A DNA stretch of 39,196 bases from an uncultured Pelagibacteraceae bacterium (GTDB taxonomy: Bacteria; Pseudomonadota; Alphaproteobacteria; Pelagibacterales; Pelagibacteraceae): NCBI GenBank assembly GCA_902574705.1, contig CACGOM010000010.1, positions 1 to 39,196 of the forward strand. Direction: 5' to 3'. Each line of letters opens with the position of its first letter. Positions within the stretch are counted from its first letter, which is position 1. This document shows, one piece after another, positions 32,837-39,196 of the stretch. The translations under genes and the position numbers were made by a program. A model generated the notes under the pieces. The model saw nothing but the letters and a program-made list of their open reading frames with translations, was not told where the DNA came from and made no database searches.

Positions 32837-33677
32837 TTTTAGAAGAAATTACTAAAGAATAAATTAATTTAAATTTAGTAATAAATAAATCAAAGTAATA
32901 TTCAAAACTTTTTTGTGGATCAGAAAGAGGACCATTATAATTAGATGCTGATCTTAAATAATGTTTTTTAAAAAACTTAATTGAAATACCCCATTTAAGT
33001 AAAAAAGTTTTTGCACCATTGTTCCAGGCTTTTTTTCTTAAGGAAATAGATGAAAAATGATAAACTCTACATTTACCTAAGCCCTTAAATATTCTCACAC
33101 CAATCTTCCATAATTTCATATTGAAATCAGGATCTGAACCTAGTCCTGGTGAGAATTCTTCGCTAAATCCATTAACTTTTTCCCAAGTAGCTTTTGCTAT
33201 TAGTGATGGTTGCCAATGTGTTCCTTGGAAATCATCGAAGTGAATTAAAGGAAGTTCTTTTAATAATTTTTCCTCATCAAATGTCTGAGGATTATTTCCA
33301 CAATCTAGATCAATTAGGCCATTAAAATATTGAACCATTGTACCTGAAATAAAGAAATTATTATGATTTAATTTCTTTAACTCTTTTTCAAATTCAACAT
33401 CCCAACCTGGACAAAAATACATATCATCATGTCCTAAAACTAAATATTTATTTGTTGAAATACTAGCGGCTTTGTTAAATGCTAAACACACACCTTCATT
33501 TTTAACAGAATAGGTATATTTAAAATTTGATTTTTTAATATAATCTAAAGTACCATCAATCCCTTCATTAATATGAATAATTAATTCATGTTCATATTTA
33601 GAATTTTTTTTAATACTTTGAATGCATAATTTTAAATATTCAAGATTGTTAAAAGTTGGTATTATTACTGAAAACAT
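32817..33677 (-). CDS. Family 2 glycosyltransferase
   Basis: A 286-residue GT-A fold enzyme. FSVIIPTFNNLEYLKLCIQS at the N-terminus is the GT2 nucleotide-sugar site, NEGVCLAFNKAA (about 60) the following helix, and LVLGHDDMYFCPGW (about 79-92) carries the DxD-equivalent metal site (HDD). FSPGLGSDPDFNMKLWKIG (about 175) supplies the acceptor-side acidic residue. There are no membrane segments, so it is probably peripheral. The donor and acceptor are not predictable. It lies two bases after the double glycosyltransferase and overlaps the GT11 gene. Confidence 0.88.
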   Translation of the reverse strand: MFSVIIPTFNNLEYLKLCIQSIKKNSKYEHELIIHINEGIDGTLDYIKKSNFKYTYSVKNEGVCLAFNKAASISTNKYLVLGHDDMYFCPGWDVEFEKELKKLNHNNFFISGTMVQYFNGLIDLDCGNNPQTFDEEKLLKELPLIHFDDFQGTHWQPSLIAKATWEKVNGFSEEFSPGLGSDPDFNMKLWKIGVRIFKGLGKCRVYHFSSISLRKKAWNNGAKTFLLKWGISIKFFKKHYLRSASNYNGPLSDPQKSFEYYFDLFITKFKLIYSLVISSKNEKVNS

Positions 33678-33679
33678 AA

Positions 33680-35809
33680 TTAATTTTTGTTCCAGATGTA
33701 TTTACTATTATCTATTTTACAATCAAAAGTTTTTTTAATTATAAAATCTGCAACAAGAGTTGAATTAAAAAATTTCATATATTTTTTCTTTCCATTCTTT
33801 GCAATAAATTTTCTTAATTTTTCATCTCGACTAATTTTCTGAATATTCTCAGCAAGATCATCTAAATTGGAATAAAAAATCATTTCATTGCTATTAAAAA
33901 AATGTCTGTATAATGTTTTCTCATCTATAAGGGTTACCAAACCGTTTCCTATAATTTGAGTTATTCTATCACTACTGTAATACTTTATAGGTTCTCCCCT
34001 ACTCAGATTTAACCCCATTTTAGAATTGGATATTATTTTAAAATATTGGTCTGCCCATATTGGCTGTACTCCATTCATTCCATAAACATCAAATCTAACA
34101 TTATTACATTTCTTAATTAAATTATTAATAAATATTTCTCTATCATCTGTTGTACTTTTTTTTAATTTTCCCCTGTGGACACCGTGACTTAATGCAAAAA
34201 ATACATCATTAGAACAATTATTTCGATAATTCGATAATGTTTCTATTGAATGATCACATGGATTTGGAATGAAATGACTATTTGTATTATTTAAAAATTT
34301 TAATACATCTGGCGACGTTGTCAAAAAATTTCCATCAATGACATCTATTTTATCTAAAATTCTTTTTTTATTTTTTTCGTAGTCTGGACCATTCGAATTT
34401 AGTGGGTCTAAAAACCATTGAGATATTTTAAGATTTGAATATTCTTTTTTTAGATTGCCTATAATATCCATAGATACCATATCCGCATGACCAAGTACCA
34501 ATAAATCTGGCTTAAAGTGATAACATGTTTTAATTAATTTATCATTTAATGTCTTAGAACCTGAAAAATCTTTATAATTTTTACTTCTACTTACAATATC
34601 TCTATCACTAAACTCTAACACACTATGACCCAAGCGTATGAATCCGTTATTTATTCTTCTACCAGTATTAAAAAAAAGTCTGCCATTATGTCTTTCATTA
34701 AAGTTTGTGATATGAAGAATTCTTAATTTTTTATCTTTTTTTAAAATAAAAGGATTTGATAAACCAATTAAAGATTCACGAACTTTGTCAATTTGTCTTG
34801 ATACAAAACTATGTGTTAGATAAAAATTTTTATATGATAGGTTTTGTAATATAGATCTTTTTTTTTTGTTTATTATTAATTTTTCAATTCTTTCATAAAT
34901 TTCTTTTACGCTTAAACTTTTGAGAATTACACCATTTGTTAGTGTTTCTGGCAAACCACCTCTATTGCTTATAATTACGGCACAACCATTTGCAGAGGCT
35001 TCAAGACTGGTTCTACCAAAAGGTTCTTCCCATCTAGAACAAACAACTGCTATACTTGTTTTTTTATAAAGATTAATAATTTCTTTGTGTTTTATAAATC
35101 CTAGTTTTATGAGATTTTTATGATTAAAATCTATTTTATCTCTAGGTTCATCTCCAGCTACAAAAGCTTTCCAATTTTTATGTTTATTAAGAATTTTTAC
35201 AACAGCTTTACCAAATAAATCGTATCCTTTTGATTTATTTAACTTGCCAACAAAACTTATAATATTTAGTTTCTTTTTTATATTAATTTTATTTTTTGAA
35301 GCAGATTGGTGTATAACTAATAGTTTTTCACTATTAATTGCATCTGAATTCATGTTTTCTAAAAATCTTTTTTTAGACCAGTTACTGTTAAAAATAATCC
35401 TATAACAATTTTGTAATAGGAATATTCTATCTTTAACCGATATAGAGCCATTCATAGACAAAGGATCATTATGAAAATATAAAATATAATTTTTTTTAGA
35501 TAGTTTTAAGGTTAGATAATTTAAATAAATAGGACGGTTATGAATTTCAATTAAGTCAGAATTATTTTTTTTTTCAATCTCTATAAATTTTTTAACATAT
35601 TCTTTATTTGAACTTAAAAACAATTTTTTTTTGGTTTCAATATTAACATACTTATTTTTAAATTTTTTTTTATACTTAGTGTAACCATAAACTGTAGTAC
35701 TATATTTATATTTGCTGTACTTGATGGTATCATTAATAAATAAAGAAACTGCACCAGCATATGTAGGAGAGTAATTTTCTTTATAGGGAAGTAATACAGA
35801 AATTTTCAT
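33680..35809 (-). CDS. Two-domain glycosyltransferase (GT4 plus CgeB-like GT-B)
   Basis: A 709-residue protein with two complete GT-B halves. Residues 1-350 are GT4-like: ISFVGKLNKSKGYDLFGKAV (about 184), AGDEPRDKID and EEPFGRTSLEASANGCAVII (about 260), which contains the E-x7-E donor-binding motif. Residues 360-709 start afresh (LRILHITNFNERHNGRLFF) and resemble the CgeB/DUF-type GT-B family: SQWFLDPLNS, DGNFLTTSPDVLKFL, HFIPNPCDHS and IGNGLVTLIDEKTLY. Both halves may be active, adding two sugars, or one may be structural. The start overlaps the GIY-YIG gene by four bases. It is the largest gene of the island. Confidence 0.85.
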   Translation of the reverse strand: MKISVLLPYKENYSPTYAGAVSLFINDTIKYSKYKYSTTVYGYTKYKKKFKNKYVNIETKKKLFLSSNKEYVKKFIEIEKKNNSDLIEIHNRPIYLNYLTLKLSKKNYILYFHNDPLSMNGSISVKDRIFLLQNCYRIIFNSNWSKKRFLENMNSDAINSEKLLVIHQSASKNKINIKKKLNIISFVGKLNKSKGYDLFGKAVVKILNKHKNWKAFVAGDEPRDKIDFNHKNLIKLGFIKHKEIINLYKKTSIAVVCSRWEEPFGRTSLEASANGCAVIISNRGGLPETLTNGVILKSLSVKEIYERIEKLIINKKKRSILQNLSYKNFYLTHSFVSRQIDKVRESLIGLSNPFILKKDKKLRILHITNFNERHNGRLFFNTGRRINNGFIRLGHSVLEFSDRDIVSRSKNYKDFSGSKTLNDKLIKTCYHFKPDLLVLGHADMVSMDIIGNLKKEYSNLKISQWFLDPLNSNGPDYEKNKKRILDKIDVIDGNFLTTSPDVLKFLNNTNSHFIPNPCDHSIETLSNYRNNCSNDVFFALSHGVHRGKLKKSTTDDREIFINNLIKKCNNVRFDVYGMNGVQPIWADQYFKIISNSKMGLNLSRGEPIKYYSSDRITQIIGNGLVTLIDEKTLYRHFFNSNEMIFYSNLDDLAENIQKISRDEKLRKFIAKNGKKKYMKFFNSTLVADFIIKKTFDCKIDNSKYIWNKN

Positions 35810-36060
35810 ATTTTTTTTAAAATTATTTTTTTTCTCAAATTGTAATTTTTTTTCAATTTAAATTCTTTTTTCATTGCTTCTGTTTTTGAATCATATTTTT
35901 CATAATAAACTAACTTCCATTTTTTTCCTCTTGTAAACTTTGCACCTTTTCCTGAATTATGTAAATTAATCCTTTTTTTTAAGTTATTTGTGTATCCGAC
36001 ATAAGATATCTTTTTGTTATTTTTAAGATTTGATACTAATAGATAAACAAAATATGTCAT
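35806..36060 (-). CDS. GIY-YIG domain protein (UPF0213/YhbQ-like)
   Basis: An 84-residue single-domain GIY-YIG nuclease family protein. The motif pair is FVYLLVSN and SYVGYTNNLKKRINLHN, followed by KGAKFTRGKKWKLVYYEKY and a Lys-rich end. The catalytic Tyr, Arg and Glu positions (YVGYT, KKR, SKTEAMKKE) appear filled. Its ATG (36060) is two bases from the CCA end of tRNA-Glu on the same strand, so its mRNA would have almost no leader after tRNA 3' processing. It overlaps the double glycosyltransferase by four bases. Such proteins are often found with mobile DNA, but the cellular role is unclear. Confidence 0.83.
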   Translation of the reverse strand: MTYFVYLLVSNLKNNKKISYVGYTNNLKKRINLHNSGKGAKFTRGKKWKLVYYEKYDSKTEAMKKEFKLKKNYNLRKKIILKKI

Positions 36061-36062
36061 TT

Positions 36063-36137
36063 TGGCGGTCCCTAGGGGAATCGAACCCCTCTTTCATGGA
36101 TGAAAACCATGTGTCCTAACCGATAGACGAAGGGACC
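36063..36137 (-). tRNA. tRNA-Glu (anticodon UUC)
   Basis: 75 bases including an encoded CCA. The acceptor stem GGUCCCU pairs with AGGGACC, followed by discriminator G and CCA. The anticodon arm is CAUGG-UUUUCAU-CCAUG with UUC at the anticodon positions, and the T arm is GAGGGGUUCGAUUCCCCU. The body closely follows bacterial tRNA-Glu. A TACAAT -10-like box lies 15 bases upstream on the minus strand, within the 45-base gap after recJ. The 3' end marks the border between core genes (recJ) and the glycosyltransferase island. Confidence 0.97.
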
Positions 36138-36182
36138 AGAAAACGCACTTCTATTGTAAAATAATAATTTAATCAAGGTTAA

Positions 36183-37877
36183 TCAGGCTATTGCGTCTTT
36201 AATTATTAAATTAAAATCACTGTTTTTTTGAATAAATTTATTGTTGATTTGAACAATTAAATCAATTTCTTTTTTTGAATGAAGTAATAAATGACCTAAT
36301 TTTGTGCCAATCACATTAAATGCAAAACCCGTATAAGATTTATAACCTTTATTTTTTATTATTAGTTGTAAATGTGTTTCTTTTATAATTTTAAATTTAA
36401 TAATTTTATTACTTTTAACTAAAAAAAATGGACTTGTATTATTGTTGCCAATAGGTTCTAATTTATGAAAGTCTTTTTTGGCGAAAATTAAAAGTGACTC
36501 AATCTTTTGTTCACTTGTGTATAATTTCAAATTTTCAAATTTTTTGAATTTTTTATAATAGCAAGAATTAAGAAATTTTCTAAAATCATTTAGTTTATCT
36601 TTTTCTAATACGCAACCTCCAGCCATTGAATGCCCGCCACCTTTAAGAATAATTTTTTTTTTTAAAGCTAAATAAAAAATATTACCAATATCAAAACCAC
36701 GAATAGATCTTGATGAACATTTTATTAATTTTCCTGAATTAGTTAATACAAAACTTGGTTTATTATATAATTCAACAAAGTTAGCTGCAATAATTCCTAA
36801 TAAACCTTCATTGATATTATTAGCATAATTGAAAATAACTTCTATTTTAGAATTGGCTGAGTTTTTATTTAATATTTTAAATGTACTTCTTTGGATTTTT
36901 TTTCTTTTGTCATTTAAAATAATTAATCTATCTGAAATTTTATCAATATTTAATTTATTTTTTTCAATTAATAAAGTTATTGGTAAATCTGAGTAGCCTA
37001 ATCTACTAGCTGAGTTTAATATTGGGCCTAAAGAAAAACTTATATCAGAAGTCATTAATCGGTTTTTAAGATTTAATAAATTATTAAAATTTTTAAAATT
37101 ATTTAATTTAAAGTTATTGAGACCATTCATTACAATAGATTTATTATAACTTCGCAAAGGCATTTGATCACAAATCGTGGCAATAGCAGAAAAAAATAAG
37201 TATTTGTTCAAATCAATATTTTTATTTATTTTTAAATTTTTTATTAAATATTTAATAAATAAGTAAACTAAAGATGTAGCGCAAAAAATAAAATACTGTT
37301 TATCTAATTTATTTTTGAGCGGGTTTATTAGAACAGTTTTTTTAAATCTTTTTTGTTCTTGTATTTGGTGATGATCAATAATGATTATTTTCAAACCATT
37401 ATTTTCTAAATAATTGATCTCTTCAAGTGAGTTGGAGCCACAATCTACAAATATAATTAAATCATAATTATTATTATTGATTAATTTTTCTAATAATAGT
37501 TTATTTGGTCCATAACCATCTAATAATCGATTTGGTATAAAATAATTACAACTTATATTTAAATTAGTTAAATAATCATAAAGCAAATATACAGATGAAT
37601 ATCCATCAACATCATAATCTCCAAAAATTAATATTTTTTTTTTATTTTTGTAACAATCATATATATACTTAGATGCCTCTACAAAGTCTTGATTTTTATA
37701 AATTATTTCTTTTTCTTGTATTTTATAAATTGAATTGTAAATTTCATCATCCGTATATTTTTTATCTAAAAAAATTTTAGACAATAAGTAAGAAATATTG
37801 AACTTCTGTTTATTTTTTAAAATTAACCGCTCTGGAATATTGTTTTCTTTCCAATTAATTCCATTAACAGATTTCAT
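36183..37877 (-). CDS. recJ: Single-stranded-DNA exonuclease RecJ
   Basis: 5'-3' single-strand exonuclease used in recombination and mismatch repair. The DHH phosphoesterase motifs are intact: GDYDVDGYSS (86-95, three Asp), IFVDCGSNS (142-150), IDHHQ (167-171) and CDQMPL (about 237). The DHHA1 domain ends in GGGHSMAGG (about 408). A C-terminal OB-type domain covers the last 120 residues. At 564 residues it is a normal RecJ length. The gene overlaps glpX by four bases (ATGA), so recJ and glpX are probably co-transcribed. Confidence 0.94.
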   Translation of the reverse strand: MKSVNGINWKENNIPERLILKNKQKFNISYLLSKIFLDKKYTDDEIYNSIYKIQEKEIIYKNQDFVEASKYIYDCYKNKKKILIFGDYDVDGYSSVYLLYDYLTNLNISCNYFIPNRLLDGYGPNKLLLEKLINNNNYDLIIFVDCGSNSLEEINYLENNGLKIIIIDHHQIQEQKRFKKTVLINPLKNKLDKQYFIFCATSLVYLFIKYLIKNLKINKNIDLNKYLFFSAIATICDQMPLRSYNKSIVMNGLNNFKLNNFKNFNNLLNLKNRLMTSDISFSLGPILNSASRLGYSDLPITLLIEKNKLNIDKISDRLIILNDKRKKIQRSTFKILNKNSANSKIEVIFNYANNINEGLLGIIAANFVELYNKPSFVLTNSGKLIKCSSRSIRGFDIGNIFYLALKKKIILKGGGHSMAGGCVLEKDKLNDFRKFLNSCYYKKFKKFENLKLYTSEQKIESLLIFAKKDFHKLEPIGNNNTSPFFLVKSNKIIKFKIIKETHLQLIIKNKGYKSYTGFAFNVIGTKLGHLLLHSKKEIDLIVQINNKFIQKNSDFNLIIKDAIA

Positions 37878-38821
37878 TCAGCTAGATATTTTTTGTGAAT
37901 TATACTAACTAAATTTTGGCTTTTATGAGTTATGAGTGTTTCCGTATAAAAGTTTCTTTCATCTTTATTTAAACCATTAATCAAATCACCCGAAGTTATA
38001 CCTGTTGCACAAAATATAGAATCTCCTTTTACAATTTCATTTAATTCATATTTTTTATTTAGATCTTTAATGCCCATTTGCTTTGCTCTTACTTTATCTT
38101 TATCTGTCTCAAAAATAAATCTACCTTGAAAATTGCAATTCATTGCGTCTAAAGCTGACGCGGCTATAACGCCTTCTGGACCGCCTCCGATACCTACAAA
38201 AATATCTACATTATATTTTGTATCAGAAACTAATAAGGCGCCCGCTACATCACCATCAGTAATTAATTTAACTTTTGCACCTAATTTTTTTGATGAATTT
38301 ATTATCTCAGAATGTCTTTCTCTATCAAGCACACAAATAGTAACTTCTTCTATTTTTTTATTCTTAAAATCTGAAAGATTTTTAATATTTTGTTCGATTG
38401 TATTGTCTAAATCGACTACATCTTTTGGAACATTTTTTCCAAATGCTATTTTATTCATATATGTTTCTGGAGCTTTAAATAAATTTCCTTTTTCTGAAAT
38501 AGCTAATACTGAAATAGCTCCGGGCATATTTTTTGCAACAAAGTTTGTACCTTCTACAGGATCTACAGCTATATCTATTTTTTGACCTTTGTTATTTCCT
38601 AATTTTTCACCAATATATAACATTGGAGCTTCATCTAATTCTCCCTCACCTATCACTACCTCGCCTTCTATATTTAATTTATTAAGATTGTATCTCATTA
38701 CATCTGTTGCCGCTTTATCTGCGAGAATTTTGTTTCCTTTTCCTAAATGAGGGTAGCAAGAAATTGCTGCTTTTGATGTAATATCAATTAAACTTTCTAT
38801 AAGATTTTTATCTAATGACAT
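37874..38821 (-). CDS. glpX: Fructose-1,6-bisphosphatase class II
   Basis: GlpX-type metal-dependent phosphatase of gluconeogenesis, converting fructose 1,6-bisphosphate to fructose 6-phosphate (some members also act on sedoheptulose bisphosphate). Landmarks: DKAATDVMR (about 30), VIGEGELDEAPMLYIGE (about 56-72), DIAVDPVEGTNFVAK (about 83-97, the metal-binding DPxEGT), GDVAGAL (about 185), GIGGGPEGVIAASALDAM (about 207) and FCATGITSGDL (about 270). It is 315 residues, normal. It ends coupled to recJ. Confidence 0.95.
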   Translation of the reverse strand: MSLDKNLIESLIDITSKAAISCYPHLGKGNKILADKAATDVMRYNLNKLNIEGEVVIGEGELDEAPMLYIGEKLGNNKGQKIDIAVDPVEGTNFVAKNMPGAISVLAISEKGNLFKAPETYMNKIAFGKNVPKDVVDLDNTIEQNIKNLSDFKNKKIEEVTICVLDRERHSEIINSSKKLGAKVKLITDGDVAGALLVSDTKYNVDIFVGIGGGPEGVIAASALDAMNCNFQGRFIFETDKDKVRAKQMGIKDLNKKYELNEIVKGDSIFCATGITSGDLINGLNKDERNFYTETLITHKSQNLVSIIHKKYLAE

Positions 38822-38824
38822 TAA

Positions 38825-39196
38825 TTAATCTATAGCATGTTCTTTTTCATCTACAAATTTAAGTTTAGCCTCAAATTCTCGTAATCTCTTATAAACACTA
38901 GCTAATTCAATTATTGTAGGCCAAGCTTTCAATAAATATTGCATAGAACCTTCCACTCTTCCAAAGGCACGAATAATCTGTTGCATTACACCCAAAGTTA
39001 CAGCGCCCGCAACAATTGCAGGAGCTAAAAATACATATGCTGATAAAACATTTGCCTGCAAATATGCAATTCTTCCAATATTAAAATATAAGTATCTTAA
39101 ATAACTTAAAAAATGAATCTCTCTGACTCCATCAAATAATTCTTCAAGTGTTTTTGGTCTTACTGATCCATCATCTTCTGCTATCACAAGTATTTT
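38825..39196 (-). CDS. SbmA/BacA-like transporter, C-terminal part (cut by window edge)
   Basis: The frame is open to the window edge without a start, so only about 124 C-terminal residues are seen. They match the SbmA/BacA family: YLRYLYFNIGRIAYLQANVLSAYVFLAPAIVAG spans a membrane segment (in pieces), followed by TLGVMQQIIRAFGRVEGSMQYLLKAW and IIELASVYKRLREFE, the conserved end of the membrane domain. SbmA and BacA are proton-driven importers of peptides and some antibiotics. There is no ATP-binding cassette after the membrane domain, as expected for SbmA/BacA. It is first in line before glpX, three bases from its start. Confidence 0.82.
   Translation of the reverse strand, partial: KILVIAEDDGSVRPKTLEELFDGVREIHFLSYLRYLYFNIGRIAYLQANVLSAYVFLAPAIVAGAVTLGVMQQIIRAFGRVEGSMQYLLKAWPTIIELASVYKRLREFEAKLKFVDEKEHAID

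Noticed and set aside
36063-36090. Direct repeat of the tRNA-Glu 3' end as an attachment site
   Set aside because: I looked by eye for the T-arm/acceptor sequence near the recombinase (29700-31000) and did not find a copy, so no att pair is claimed.
1-39196. CRISPR array, insertion sequences, rRNA genes
   Set aside because: No regularly spaced direct repeats, transposase motifs or rRNA-like stretches were seen; the many A- and T-runs are background composition.

Overview
The window looks like a chromosomal segment of a streamlined marine alphaproteobacterium of the SAR11 group (Pelagibacterales). This is an inference from very A+T-rich DNA, Lys/Asn/Ile-rich proteins, genes that abut or overlap by 1-4 bases, alphaproteobacterial gene order (rpmF-plsX-ihfA-merR; glyA-nrdR-ribD-ribE-ribB-ribH-nusB-thiL), a proton-pumping pyrophosphatase and a SAM-II type riboswitch before metY. 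No taxonomic marker such as 16S rRNA is present.

Layout. 1-5991 (+) is one dense run: folK (cut by the window edge), a short RelA/SpoT enzyme, pyrE, pdxJ, acpS, lepB, rnc, recO. hemB (-) faces it. 7050-14330 (+) carries an AspH-like oxygenase, rpiB, glyA, nrdR, then the riboflavin genes ribD-ribE-ribBX-ribH, nusB and thiL. hppA (+) follows. bamE (-) and a ubiquinol-cytochrome c chaperone-like gene (+) start divergently from the same six bases. Next come rpmF, plsX, ihfA, a MerR regulator and rpmG (+), a chorismate mutase (-) and ctaA (+). 20834-24463 (-) is a sulfur amino acid block: two metY-like genes around an alpha/beta hydrolase. Only the promoter-distal metY has a riboswitch leader, probably a SAM-II aptamer followed by a second SAM-V-like element. 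24555-29704 (+) has rplM-rpsI, argC, a tiny lipoprotein, hom and two small-molecule permeases.

29705-36062 is the accessory part. It has a gene-free spacer, a C-terminal-only MGMT-like gene preceded by an unusually G+C-rich, hairpin-rich stretch that is probably a structured RNA, a 58-residue membrane protein, a complete tyrosine recombinase, three glycosyltransferase genes (GT11 fucosyltransferase-like, GT2, and a 709-residue double GT) and a GIY-YIG protein whose start codon lies two bases after the CCA end of tRNA-Glu. I read this as a surface-polysaccharide island next to a tRNA gene. Beyond the tRNA the core chromosome resumes with recJ, glpX and the C-terminal end of an SbmA/BacA-like transporter (all -).

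The points most worth following are the G+C-rich RNA candidate at 30429-30613, the tandem riboswitch leader at 22160-22284, the tRNA-linked GIY-YIG/glycosyltransferase island, and the shared start codon at 16975-16980. I found no CRISPR array, insertion sequence, rRNA or convincing intrinsic terminator.
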